NCBI RefSeq assembly: GCF_002770595.1
Contig: NZ_CP022986.1
Location: 1,984,001-2,048,000, forward strand
Reading direction: 5' to 3'
Source: Chryseobacterium camelliae
Lineage (GTDB): Bacteria > Bacteroidota > Bacteroidia > Flavobacteriales > Weeksellaceae
DNA length: 64,000 nucleotides
Shown: piece after piece, positions 45,415-54,562 of the stretch
How positions within the stretch are numbered: position 1 is the stretch's first letter
Layout of the letters: each line of letters opens with the position of its first letter
Notes under the pieces: generated by a model
Databases searched by the model: none
Told to the model about the DNA's origin: nothing
The model's input: the letters and a program-made list of their open reading frames with translations, nothing else
Position numbers and translations under genes: made by a program

Positions 45415-46245
45415 TTAATCTTCATCAAATTCCTCTCGTTCCATTCTCAAATATCTTTGTCCAGCTAAAAACGCTTGTTCAGCAGCAACTTTTTCGAGTA
45501 ATGAATCTTTGCTTTTAAATTTAAATAATTCAGTAACTATTCCCTTATTATTGTATTTGATTGGAATCTTATCAAATATCAATTGTAAAAACACTTCTTT
45601 ATTTCTAGTTATTGTAAACAAATAATCATCATTACTAACCGTCCTTGATGTATCGTATTCATTTACTGAATTATTGTTTGCATGAATTAGCTTTTCAAGT
45701 TTATCTAGTAGGAAGTTATCTATAAACAAATTATTTCCTGATATCCCAGCTTTAGAGCCAGAAGATTCCATTATGTAAGCTTTTGAAAACGCAGTATTCA
45801 TCTGAAACTCTGCTGGATGGTACGATATGGTGAAATTAGTTGCAACATCTACTGTTGAACCTATGAATTCGTAATTATATCTTTGACCATAGGTAATAAT
45901 TCCTCTAGCTCCTGGAAACCCTATTCTTACATCTCTTATATTAATTCCTTCAAATTCACTAATTAAATCATCTAATGATATAACTAATTTATCAATAAAA
46001 TTATTTTTTTGCGTATTAATATCGTGATTATATATAACTCCATCATTTAGAGTAAAGGTCACAGTACTATGGGATCCTGCAAATTTATTGACAAGAGTTA
46101 AATCTAGTAGTTTGACTCTTTCTAACTGCTTTTTGCAATTATCATTATCTAAATTCCAGTTGCTTTCTACAAAAGGTTGTCCATAGCCTAAAAGATCGTA
46201 CCAAGCACAAATACAATCTTTAATGTCAAAGTCTTTATCCTGCAT
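45415..46245 (-). CDS. Uncharacterised protein with class III nucleotidyl cyclase-like motifs
   Basis: 276 aa, no signal peptide. Seen: CAWYDLLGYG near the N-terminus, TFTLNDGVIYN about 50 residues later, then FPGARGIITYGQRY, and MNTAFSKAYIMESSGSKAGI. The order and spacing (Asp in a first strand, a second Asp about 50 residues on, an RG-x-ITYG strand, a helix with AFSKAY) resemble the cyclase homology domain, in which the two Asp bind metal. No cyclase family is matched with certainty, and the base-selecting residues cannot be assigned. The gene is AT-rich and sits in the island between the IS and two small unknown genes. Confidence 0.6.
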   Translation of the reverse strand: MQDKDFDIKDCICAWYDLLGYGQPFVESNWNLDNDNCKKQLERVKLLDLTLVNKFAGSHSTVTFTLNDGVIYNHDINTQKNNFIDKLVISLDDLISEFEGINIRDVRIGFPGARGIITYGQRYNYEFIGSTVDVATNFTISYHPAEFQMNTAFSKAYIMESSGSKAGISGNNLFIDNFLLDKLEKLIHANNNSVNEYDTSRTVSNDDYLFTITRNKEVFLQLIFDKIPIKYNNKGIVTELFKFKSKDSLLEKVAAEQAFLAGQRYLRMEREEFDED

Positions 46246-46426
46246 CGTGTTCTAATAATTACCGCTAACTTGTAGATACCTGCTATATAAGGGCATCTCT
46301 TCACCCAAATTCGACTGGATATATTATAAAAGATAAGCGTTTGTCTTTTTTATTGAATAATACCTAACATAGATAATTAATCTAATCGTTTTTAAGATTA
46401 AAAATTTAAGTTCTTAACTACAATTA

Positions 46427-46717
46427 TTATCTAGCTATACTCATATTACCAATTTCTTTTAATTTTACTTTAATTTCTTCAATACCTGCCTTAAATTTTG
46501 ATTCTATAAACTTTTCCCGATTAATTACTCTATCTAAAATAACTTCATATTGCTCTTGTTGATAATAAGATAGGTTGTCAATTTCATCAAAGTCAATTTT
46601 ATTGGGATTTATATAACAGGTTAAAGTTTCATCTTTGCATTGAATATTCATAACACTTCCCAAAACAATTTTTATTTGATCAATTGGTTGAAAATTTGTA
46701 AAATCAGGATTTTTCAT
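46427..46717 (-). CDS. Hypothetical protein (96 aa)
   Basis: Begins MKNPDFTNFQPIDQIKIVLG. A short beta-rich start (KDETLTCYINPNKIDFDEI) is followed by a long charged helix (EVILDRVINREKFIESKFKA) that could be a coiled coil. No family recognised. It follows the 77-aa gene after 38 bases in the same direction, so the two may be co-transcribed. Strongly AT-rich, as is the whole island. Confidence 0.55.
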   Translation of the reverse strand: MKNPDFTNFQPIDQIKIVLGSVMNIQCKDETLTCYINPNKIDFDEIDNLSYYQQEQYEVILDRVINREKFIESKFKAGIEEIKVKLKEIGNMSIAR

Positions 46718-46755
46718 TATAACTATATTTTATTGATATCATTTGTAAGATTAGC

Positions 46756-46989
46756 TTATAGTGTTGATTGTTCAAAATCAAGTTTGAATTCTATCTTACT
46801 TTCTTTATTTTTGCCGAACACAGCTTCGCAAATTAATTCTGGAAAATCGGAAGTCCAAAATCCAAAAGTGATTTTTTCTCCTTCTGCAATATCAAGTGTT
46901 TTGACAATTTTTTCAGCCTCTTTTTGACTTAAGATTTGAAGGTCTTCGAAAGAGTCAGTAGTTTTTCCGATTGAAATATTATTACTCAT
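46756..46989 (-). CDS. Hypothetical protein (77 aa)
   Basis: Begins MSNNISIGKTTDSFEDLQIL. Acidic and soluble; segments EKITFGFWTSDFPELICEAV and SKIEFKLDFEQSTL look like strands of a small alpha/beta protein. No family recognised. It is located just downstream of the recombinase pseudogene and is likely the first gene of a two-gene unit with the 96-aa gene. Confidence 0.55.
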   Translation of the reverse strand: MSNNISIGKTTDSFEDLQILSQKEAEKIVKTLDIAEGEKITFGFWTSDFPELICEAVFGKNKESKIEFKLDFEQSTL

Positions 46990-47041
46990 TATAATTTTGT
47001 TTTAGTGTTTTATGTTATTAGAATTTTTAATGCTTTTTAGA

Positions 47042-47603
47042 TTATTTACTTCTTACAATTTTATAAAATGTCGATTTACTGCCAATATTGAAAGCTTTCA
47101 TAATTTCCTCTACCGGAACTTCTTTAGTATTATATGAAGCTTTAACCAAAGGTGCAATTTTTTGAAACTTTTCTGTTAACCCTTGTTTTCTTCCTCCGAC
47201 TTTTCCTCTTGCTCGTGCAGATTTCAAACCGGCATTTGTTCGCTCTATCAAAACATTTCTTTCGTGTTCTGCTAAAACACAAAATATTTGAAAAATGAGC
47301 TTACCACTTGCAGAACTGGTATCAATATTTCAGACAAAGATTTGAAATGGATTCCTTTTTCGCTCAATTCGTTTAGAAGTTGAATTAACCAATTGTACTT
47401 CTTCCAAGCCTATCCAATCTCCAAACAACCAAAGTATCATCTTTTCGAATAAATTCTAAAAGTTTAGTAAGATTCGGCTTTTCTGATTTTACACCGCTAA
47501 TTTTATCTTCAAATATTTTTGAAATTCCTACTTTCTTTAAAGCTTCAATTTGTAACTCTAAATTTTGTTCATTGGTGCTTACTCTTGCATATCATACTTC
47601 CAT
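47042..47603 (-). pseudogene. Serine recombinase (resolvase/invertase family), inactivated
   Basis: From ATG 47603 the frame reads MEV, TGA, YARVSTNEQNLELQIEALKK, where the stop replaces the usual Gly before YARVS, the catalytic Ser motif. It continues to VVWRLDRLGRSTIG, where loss of one T shifts the frame. A second one-base loss in KSLSENIDTSSASG shifts it again. The final intact part (47042-47251) holds IERTNAGLKSARARGKVGGR and the HTH PVEEIMKAFNIGSKSTFYKI. Restored, it would be about 187 aa, normal for this family. One nonsense and two frameshift lesions make it a true relic of a mobile element. Confidence 0.9.
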
Positions 47604-47751
47604 AATTACACTTTACTCATCCATCACAAATGTAGTGTAATTTGTTTTCGTGTACAATGTAATGTACTAAAATGAAAAAGAAAAAGTCTTGATTATTAAA
47701 ACCAAGACCTGTACATTAATTTGAACGTTTAAATAAAAATGTAATTATTTT

Positions 47752-48219
47752 TTATGAATAAATAAAATCTTCTCCCGATTGTGTTAGTCTTAAATCAGAA
47801 TTACCTTCAACAGTTAAATAGCCATCTGTTTGAAGTGAATTTATTGCATCAACAAGCCTTACATTTTCAATAGGATTAAGATTCATGAAATTGTTAAAAG
47901 CTCTCATTAAAACATGTCCTGTTCTAGAATTTCTAATATAGAATAGATCCAAAACTTTTCTTTTTAGTTGATCGATTGTTAAACTATCTGCGTACAATGA
48001 ATTAAATCCTCTATCCGTTAATCTTAAACAAGCAATACCAGTAGTACCATCTTCATAAGTAATAAATCCACTGTCAATAAGGTTTTTAAGAGAATCATTA
48101 AATTCTTCAAGTTGAATATGATTAAACTTTAAAGTATACTGACGAATAACATTCATAGGAACAATTTCACCTTGTTTAAGATTTTTTTGTTCAAATAAAT
48201 TCATAATTTTTTCTTGCAT
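47752..48219 (-). CDS. Hypothetical protein with two winged-helix-like halves
   Basis: 155 aa from ATG 48219 (MQEKIMNLFEQKNLKQGEIV); a longer frame enters non-coding AT-rich sequence. Two similar segments end each half: LIDSGFITYEDGTTGIACLR then LTDRGFNSLY, and LQTDGYLTVEGNSDLRLTQS then GEDFIY. The helix, helix, then DGYL-hairpin-LT-x-x-G pattern is that of winged-helix domains of the PadR/MarR kind. It could be a small DNA-binding regulator. It is the last gene before the right direct repeat. Confidence 0.55.
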   Translation of the reverse strand: MQEKIMNLFEQKNLKQGEIVPMNVIRQYTLKFNHIQLEEFNDSLKNLIDSGFITYEDGTTGIACLRLTDRGFNSLYADSLTIDQLKRKVLDLFYIRNSRTGHVLMRAFNNFMNLNPIENVRLVDAINSLQTDGYLTVEGNSDLRLTQSGEDFIYS

Positions 48220-48702
48220 AATTTTTATTTTTAAAATTAGATTTATAAAATCAATTAATTGACCAAAAGAAAAATAAGACATATTGGCAGTGAATATACA
48301 TATCATTAACTTACCGAATTATTTGTGCAATATTAAAACGTGAAATAATCTTTAATATAGGCTTATTAGTAGTAGGAAAAATTTATTTACATTACGAATT
48401 TAATTGTACCAACATTTTCAAATCAGCAATTAATTGTTTCGACATTCGTTCTCTATTGACTACCGAGAGGCAAATCTTTTAGATTTGTCTCTTTTTTGTT
48501 TTGGAGGTACCAATGCTTTAGGGCAATTAGGATAAAAAATTTAAAGCCGACTCCACAAATGCTGAACCCGGAATCAGGCAGGATAAAATAAGGATCTGTT
48601 TATCGGCAGTCAAATAGGTATGTCAAAATCCATTTATTTAAAAACAAAATGGAGAACAATAATGTCCTCCATTTCAAATCCGATATAATAGTCATTAGTG
48701 CT
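48220..48702. other. Gene-free stretch holding the island's right border
   Basis: AT-rich sequence (48220-48459), the right 72-nt repeat (48460-48531), then about 170 bases of ordinary composition before the lipoprotein stop. No ORF of merit was seen. Confidence 0.6.
48460..48531 (+). repeat. Right copy of 72-nt direct repeat flanking the accessory island
   Basis: Begins ctaccgagaggcaaatcttt, as the left copy at 43649 does, and ends gggcaattagg. It includes a working copy of the tRNA terminator although no tRNA precedes it. The 4.74 kb between the copies is AT-rich and carries mobile-element relics. This fits an integration at the tRNA 3' end or a duplication. Confidence 0.85.
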
Positions 48703-49185
48703 TTAAAAATCATAATCTTTTGTAAAATCAGCCCCATTCCCGGATAAGGTTTTATTAGTCTCATTCACTACCACCTCACCGTTCACTTCTGCTTTGAAAC
48801 TGAACTTTAAATCTGAGTTGAAATTGATCACCTGGATTCCGGAGGTGGCCATCTTAAATGGCGTTACCGATTCTATCACATACGTTGTTGTTCCGCCGGT
48901 AAAATCATTGTCGCCAAGAGAAACTCCGGCTTCATTGTTTTTTGTTACCCCGTTTACCTTCCAGAATGTTTTCTGATTGGTGTCATAGCTCGCACCTACA
49001 ATGACGAAAGAAATATAGTCCGCATCATCGATGGCAGAATTGACGCTGATGGTGAACTTGTAGTTTTTGTTCCCATCCGCCGGTGTTGCCTGGTCATCAT
49101 CACTGCTGCATGAACTGATGGAAATGCATCCAAAGATCAGCAGTAAAATGATGGTGAAGTTTTTAATACTTAGGTAATTTTTCAT
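48703..49185 (-). CDS. Lipoprotein of unknown function
   Basis: 160 aa. A long signal peptide ends in the lipobox ISSC followed by SSDDD, the acidic Ser/Asp start typical of Bacteroidota surface lipoproteins (lipoprotein export signal). The mature part is beta-rich (NYKFTISVNSAIDDADYISF, then GGTTTYVIESVTPF). No family recognised. It is monocistronic on the minus strand. Confidence 0.75.
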   Translation of the reverse strand: MKNYLSIKNFTIILLLIFGCISISSCSSDDDQATPADGNKNYKFTISVNSAIDDADYISFVIVGASYDTNQKTFWKVNGVTKNNEAGVSLGDNDFTGGTTTYVIESVTPFKMATSGIQVINFNSDLKFSFKAEVNGEVVVNETNKTLSGNGADFTKDYDF

Positions 49186-49633
49186 GTGAATTTATTTTAG
49201 TGTTGTTGTAATTTCCCTGATCGAATTTCTTCTTTTACTAAAAAACAATTTCAGTTACTCTGAAAATTTGTAGTGAAGCTGCTGAATTCTTGCTTACTCT
49301 TCTCCTTGTAACAGGAAAAAAGATGCTGTACGAATGGTTTCTGTAAGCAGCAAAATTTTCAAGCAAGCTATTCACAGGCTAACATCCAACAAAATTATCC
49401 TGAAAATAATTGCCGGTCAATCCACAAAAAACAGTGTTTTTTTCTACTGGGAAATGGGTAGATTGTGGTATGGCTTACAATATTCCTCAGCTGAAATTAC
49501 CTGGTTACAGAATGCTTGAAATAAATAAAATTTAAAGTAATTATTTCACAAACTATTCTCTCAACTCCATTTCCCATTTAAGATTAAATTATATATCTTT
49601 GGGTAAGCAATACAAATGATACACTAAAGGACC
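49186..49633. other. Intergenic region before the GAF histidine kinase
   Basis: About 450 bases between two divergent genes. A TATCTTTG box (49594-49601) fits the -7 element of the kinase gene. A 61-codon open frame at 49334-49519 has unconvincing composition. Nothing else seen. Confidence 0.5.
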
Positions 49634-50836
49634 ATGAACAGATATTCCTTTCCTGATAACCTCATCCCTGCCAACGACGGATCAAGGCTGTCTAAATTAA
49701 AGCAATATGATGTTGTTGATACGCTTTCGGAGCCGGAATTCGATACGATTTCCAGCATGGCTGCGGAAATTTTTCAGGCTCCCGGTGCTTTTGTGAATTT
49801 TGTGGATGCGGAAAAGGTTTTTTTCAAGTCTAATCTGAGTACATTTCCTACCAATCAGGTGCATAGAAACGACAGCCTGTGTTCACTTACCATTCTCGAA
49901 GATGATATTACGGTATTTTATGATACGCATGCGTTCAATGAACTCAGTCAAAATCCTTATGTTCATACAGAGGGCGGCATCCGCTTCTATGCCGGGGCTC
50001 CTATAAAAACACCGGAAGGACATAATATAGGTACGGTCTGTGTAATCGACGATCAGCCCAGGAATGCCATCACTGAAATTCAGGCCTCCCTGCTCAAGAA
50101 GCTGGCTTCCCTGGCTCTGGAAAAGCTTGAATCCAGGCGGATGAAAAGACAGATGTCTCAGATTGTTGATGACCACCTGCACCAGGTCACCCATGACCTG
50201 CTGAATCCTCTTACATCGATCATGATCTCTGCCCAGCTAATCCAGAAAAAAGCAGGTGATAATGAGATGCTTCAAAAAGTTGGTAACAGCATTCTGGAAA
50301 GGGCCGATTTTATACAGAAAAGCATCAGCAACCTCCTGAGTGATGCTTCCCTGAATGAAGGAGAAGAGCAGCTGGCCAAAGAATCAGTTAAAATTAAGGA
50401 CCTGACAGACCATCTCTACCGCGACTTTAAAATGATCCTGGAACACAAGCAGCAGGTTCTACATATAAATGGAGTGACAGATGCGCTACTGCATATCGAC
50501 CGCAAACGGATCCATAATGTTCTGGCTAATCTTGTGAGCAACGCATCCAAGTATTCACCTTTGGGATCTGTTATTCATCTCCGTTATTCGGAATTGGAAA
50601 AAACAGCGCTTTTCGAAATCTGTGATGAAGGAGCAGGGATTGCCCCGGAAGAATTTGACAAGCTGTTCAGGAAATTCTCCCGCCTGTCTTCCAGGCCTAC
50701 CGGAAACGAACGCTCCCACGGATTCGGTCTGTACACCGTAAAAGTACTTACAGAAATGCATGGCGGAAAAGTATGGGCGGAAAGTGAAGGTGTAGGAAAG
50801 GGAACTGTCTTTTTTGTAGAGTTGCCCAAATACTGA
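49634..50836 (+). CDS. Soluble sensor histidine kinase with GAF domain
   Basis: 400 aa, no transmembrane helix. A GAF domain (about 25-170) contains GGIRFYAGAPIKTPEGHNIG and TVCVIDDQPR. The phosphoacceptor region HQVTHDLLNPLTSIMISAQL has its His near residue 187. The ATPase domain has NVLANLVSNASKYSPLGS (N box), DEGAGIAPEEFDKLFRKF (G1/F boxes) and SHGFGLYTVKVLTEMHGG (G2). It should phosphorylate an unlinked response regulator in answer to an intracellular signal, perhaps redox or light as in related GAF kinases. No response regulator lies nearby. Confidence 0.9.
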   Translation: MNRYSFPDNLIPANDGSRLSKLKQYDVVDTLSEPEFDTISSMAAEIFQAPGAFVNFVDAEKVFFKSNLSTFPTNQVHRNDSLCSLTILEDDITVFYDTHAFNELSQNPYVHTEGGIRFYAGAPIKTPEGHNIGTVCVIDDQPRNAITEIQASLLKKLASLALEKLESRRMKRQMSQIVDDHLHQVTHDLLNPLTSIMISAQLIQKKAGDNEMLQKVGNSILERADFIQKSISNLLSDASLNEGEEQLAKESVKIKDLTDHLYRDFKMILEHKQQVLHINGVTDALLHIDRKRIHNVLANLVSNASKYSPLGSVIHLRYSELEKTALFEICDEGAGIAPEEFDKLFRKFSRLSSRPTGNERSHGFGLYTVKVLTEMHGGKVWAESEGVGKGTVFFVELPKY

Positions 50837-50860
50837 TTATCAGCAATTTTACAATATCAT

Positions 50861-51157
50861 TTATTCCAGGTATTCTTTTGGAACCGGAATATTATTCTGT
50901 TTCATATAGTCAATCAGATCATTGTATTTATCCTCATAATCGCCTACTCCGCACTGATCTGAAATGCTGCAGATATCAGACGGCCTGATCTCAAGTATTT
51001 TTGAGATTTTTGTCAGGATCTCCAGGTTGATCTTTACCTTTCCATTTTCTATATCTGAGTAGGCCTTCTGGGAAATCCCCATTTCAAAAGCCATGTATTC
51101 CTGCGTAAAATCCTTACTCCGGCGTACTTTCCTGATATTTTGACTGCATATTTTCAT
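50861..51157 (-). CDS. XRE family helix-turn-helix regulator
   Basis: 98 aa. The HTH is IRKVRRSKDFTQEYMAFEMG with ISQKAYSDIENGKVKI, of the Cro/CI type. It is followed by a short acidic C-terminus (YEDKYNDLIDYMKQNNIPVP). It converges on the histidine kinase gene and diverges from the cbb3 oxidase genes, which it could regulate (inference). Confidence 0.85.
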   Translation of the reverse strand: MKICSQNIRKVRRSKDFTQEYMAFEMGISQKAYSDIENGKVKINLEILTKISKILEIRPSDICSISDQCGVGDYEDKYNDLIDYMKQNNIPVPKEYLE

Positions 51158-51336
51158 CGCAACTGTTTTAGTAGTTTTCAGTATAGTTTAGAAGAATACC
51201 TACTAGACTCCGACAAAGTTATTAAATACCTTTGGCAAAACATTATACACCTACATGATATTTAAATTTCTTTCTCATTTACGGGTTTACAATTGAATCG
51301 GAAAGGAATATGATCTCAGTCAACACATTTGCAATT

Positions 51337-53616
51337 ATGGATACGCAAAAATTTAATTATGACAATGCTATTGTCAGGGCATTCCTGTATGCCACTATTG
51401 TATTCGGTCTCATAGGCTTCTTACTGGGACTTACAGCTGCTTTAATGCTGTTTTACCCTGAATTACCTGAGTTTTTATTCGGAACCGATGATGTTACCAT
51501 CCAAAGCCTGAGGAGCGGCAACATCCAGGGACTGATCAATACACAGGGCGCTATGGGATTCGGAAGGATCAGGATGCTGCATACCAGTGCCGTTATCTTC
51601 GCTTTTGTGTGCAACTCATTCTTCTGCGGAGCCTATTACAGCCTCCAGAGATTGCTGAAAACCAGAATGTACAGCGATACATTGTCCTGGCTGCATTTCT
51701 GGTCATGGCAGATCATGATCATCTCCGTGGTGATTACTTTCCTGATGGGAATCAACACCTCAAAAGAATATGCCGAACATGAGTGGCCGATTGATATTTT
51801 AATTGCATTCTCATGGATCATTTTCGGGATCAATATGTTCGGGACCATTGCCAAAAGAAGGGTACGACATCTTTATGTAGCCATCTGGTTCTTTATTGCC
51901 ACATGGATTGCGGTAGCTATGCTGCATATCTTCAATAACCTGGAGGTTCCGCTTTCTTTTACCAGCTGGAAATCCTATTCGGCTTACGCCGGAGTAAAAG
52001 ATGCGCTGGTACAGTGGTGGTATGGCCATAATGCGGTGGCTTTCGTACTGACAACCCCTGTTTTAGGCCTGATGTATTACTTCCTTCCTAAAGCAGCGAA
52101 CCGTCCGGTGTTTTCCTATAAACTCTCCATCATCCACTTCTGGTCCCTTATTTTTGTGTACCTGTGGGCCGGTCCGCACCATCTTCAGTATACTGCGCTT
52201 CCGGGATGGGCACAGGCACTGGGAACAGGATTCTCTATTATGCTGATCGCTCCGTCATGGGGAGGAATGCTGAACGGCCTCCTAACTTTAAGAGGAGCAT
52301 GGGACAAAGTGAGGGAAAATCCAATCCTTAAATTTTTTGTAGTGGCAGTAACCTGCTATGGAATGGCCACCTTCGAAGGGCCGCTCCTCGCAACAAAATC
52401 ACTGAATAAAATCGGGCATTATACCGACTGGGTGATCGGTCACGTACACGTAGGTGCCCTCGGCTGGAACGGTTTTATGGCCTTCGGGATTGTATATTAT
52501 CTTGTACCGATCCTGTGGAGAACACCTCTCTGGTCCAAAAAACTGGCTAACTGGCATTTCTGGCTGGGAACCTTAGGAATTATTTTCTACGCCGTACCAA
52601 TGTACATTTCAGGATTCACCCAGGGATTGATGTGGAAACAGTTCAATCCGGACGGAACCTTAGTCTGGAAAAACTGGCTGGATACAGTAACAGCAATCAT
52701 TCCTTATTTCAAGATGAGGTTTGCAGGCGGAATTTTCTATCTGACAGGTGCCGTACTGATGACCGTTAATGTATTCAAAACCGTAAGCGCCGGATCATTC
52801 CAGAAAAACGTCCCTGCTGAAGCACCAGCATTAGCCAGGGTGGGAAGTGGAAGAAAAGAGGGCGAAGGCACACATCTCTGGCTTGAAAGAACGCCTACCC
52901 TGCTTTCCGTTCTGGCATTTGCCGTCATTGCCATCGGAGGTCTGGTGGAAATTGTACCCACACTGACCGTGAAAAGCAATCTCCCTACTATTTCAGCAGT
53001 AAAACCTTATTCACCGCTGGAGCTGGAAGGAAGAGACCTGTATGTCCGAGAAGGATGTAATTCATGCCACTCACAGATGATCCGGCCATTCCGGGATGAA
53101 GTGCTGCGCTTCAACGGTAAAAACGGGCAGTATTCCAAAGCGGGAGAATTTATCTACGACAGGCCGTTCCTCTGGGGATCCAAAAGAACCGGGCCCGACC
53201 TTCAGAGAGAAGGCGGCAGAAATCCTGACTCATGGCACTTCAAGCATATGTACAACCCAAGGATTACCTCAGCAGGGTCTATTATGCCACGTTTCCCCTG
53301 GTTGATCAGCAATGAGCTGGACCGCTCACAGATGACTGATAAGATGAAGCTCATGAAAAATGCTTTCGATGTGCCTTATACCAAGGCCCAGATCGATTCA
53401 TCCAATCAGTGGGCAGACCATCAGGCTCAGGCTATCGTCAAGAGAATTTATGCCGAAGCGAATGATGTGAAAACGCAGATGGAAAAAGAAAAGATCACCA
53501 GAGGAACCGCATTTGTACCTCTTGAAAAAAGGGAAATTACCGCAATGATCGCTTACCTGCAACGATTGGGTACCGATATCAAAACCACAGACATCAAAAC
53601 TGCAAGCATCGAGTAA
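51337..53616 (+). CDS. ccoNO: cbb3-type cytochrome c oxidase, fused subunits I and II (CcoN-CcoO)
   Basis: High-affinity terminal oxidase core. 759 aa from ATG 51337 (MDTQKFNYDNAIVRAFLYAT), where family members begin; ATG 51310 would add nine residues. The CcoN part (to about residue 490) has some 12 helices with haem/CuB ligands in IRMLHTSAVIFAF, WYGHNAVAFVLTT and GPHHLQYTALPGW. The CcoO part has one helix and the haem c site EGCNSCHSQMIRPFRDE. The N-O fusion is the usual Bacteroidota form. ccoP follows after 14 bases. A TACCTTTG box at 51227-51234 may be its -7 element. Confidence 0.95.
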   Translation: MDTQKFNYDNAIVRAFLYATIVFGLIGFLLGLTAALMLFYPELPEFLFGTDDVTIQSLRSGNIQGLINTQGAMGFGRIRMLHTSAVIFAFVCNSFFCGAYYSLQRLLKTRMYSDTLSWLHFWSWQIMIISVVITFLMGINTSKEYAEHEWPIDILIAFSWIIFGINMFGTIAKRRVRHLYVAIWFFIATWIAVAMLHIFNNLEVPLSFTSWKSYSAYAGVKDALVQWWYGHNAVAFVLTTPVLGLMYYFLPKAANRPVFSYKLSIIHFWSLIFVYLWAGPHHLQYTALPGWAQALGTGFSIMLIAPSWGGMLNGLLTLRGAWDKVRENPILKFFVVAVTCYGMATFEGPLLATKSLNKIGHYTDWVIGHVHVGALGWNGFMAFGIVYYLVPILWRTPLWSKKLANWHFWLGTLGIIFYAVPMYISGFTQGLMWKQFNPDGTLVWKNWLDTVTAIIPYFKMRFAGGIFYLTGAVLMTVNVFKTVSAGSFQKNVPAEAPALARVGSGRKEGEGTHLWLERTPTLLSVLAFAVIAIGGLVEIVPTLTVKSNLPTISAVKPYSPLELEGRDLYVREGCNSCHSQMIRPFRDEVLRFNGKNGQYSKAGEFIYDRPFLWGSKRTGPDLQREGGRNPDSWHFKHMYNPRITSAGSIMPRFPWLISNELDRSQMTDKMKLMKNAFDVPYTKAQIDSSNQWADHQAQAIVKRIYAEANDVKTQMEKEKITRGTAFVPLEKREITAMIAYLQRLGTDIKTTDIKTASIE

Positions 53617-53630
53617 TTAATAAAACCTGA

Positions 53631-54524
53631 ATGACAATGAAACCAAGAACACCCATTTCTGTATATATTGCCGTAACGATCGTACTCAGCATCATGGTCT
53701 TCGGTATGTTCAGTCCGGACGGAAGCTATCTGACCTCTGCATTTTTCTGGGGCCTGCTGCTGATCGCCACTATTCTGCTGCTCATCATGAATTCGATAGG
53801 TGACCTGATTGAGAACGAAAATTTCAGCAGGCTTTCCGAAGAAGAAAAGCAGGCTTATCTTGAGCAGAAGAAAATCCCTTATTACCAGAAGTTGTTGAAC
53901 TCAGCATTCAAAAAGCAATCCCAGTCTGAAGAAAAGGATATTCTCATCGATCATGGATTCGACGGGATTACGGAGCTTGACAATTCGCTTCCAAAGTGGT
54001 GGACAGGCTTATTCTGGTTCGGTTGTGTATTCTGTGTAGTCTACATGGCAGCATATATCTTTACAGATTATGCCCATCAGGAAAAGGAATATGATCAGGA
54101 AGCCAAAACCATGCTTGCTTCCATTGCAGAATTTGAAAAAACAGCTCCGCCGGTGAATCTGGAAACCGCTAAATACAGCGCTGATAACATTGCAGAAGGT
54201 GAACAGCTTTTTAAAACCAATTGTGCAACCTGCCACGGAGAAGGAGGAATCGGAGGGATCGGTCCTAATCTTACAGATACCCACTGGATTAATGTTAAGC
54301 AAAAAAGCCTGTTTAAAAATGTCATCTGGATGCTGGAAAACGGCTCCCCTAATAATCCCGCGATGAGGCCTTTTGTTAAAGAGGGAACCATTACCGGCCG
54401 GGATGGTGAAAAAATTGCCGCTTACGTTTACCACATCAACCAGGAAAAATCCCCGGTTACTCAAGCTCAGGGTGGCGCTGCCCCTCAGGGTGAAACGGTA
54501 GAATGGGAAAACGGCAACGAATAA
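53631..54524 (+). CDS. ccoP: cbb3-type oxidase subunit III (CcoP), single-haem
   Basis: 297 aa. Two N-terminal helices (about 8-55) are followed by a soluble loop, a third helix (WWTGLFWFGCVFCVVYMAAY) and one cytochrome c domain with CATCHG and a later Met ligand region (NPAMRPF). Proteobacterial CcoP has two haem sites; this one has one. There is no separate ccoQ gene, and the extra helix pair at the N-terminus may stand in for it (inference). It passes electrons from the bc complex or cytochrome c to CcoO/N. Confidence 0.93.
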   Translation: MTMKPRTPISVYIAVTIVLSIMVFGMFSPDGSYLTSAFFWGLLLIATILLLIMNSIGDLIENENFSRLSEEEKQAYLEQKKIPYYQKLLNSAFKKQSQSEEKDILIDHGFDGITELDNSLPKWWTGLFWFGCVFCVVYMAAYIFTDYAHQEKEYDQEAKTMLASIAEFEKTAPPVNLETAKYSADNIAEGEQLFKTNCATCHGEGGIGGIGPNLTDTHWINVKQKSLFKNVIWMLENGSPNNPAMRPFVKEGTITGRDGEKIAAYVYHINQEKSPVTQAQGGAAPQGETVEWENGNE

Positions 54525-54562
54525 TATTTAAAACTAATAACCAACCGTATAAATCATGCCAT

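Noticed and set aside
49334..49519. A 61-codon open frame
   Set aside because: No recognisable protein character, no initiation context and no domain.
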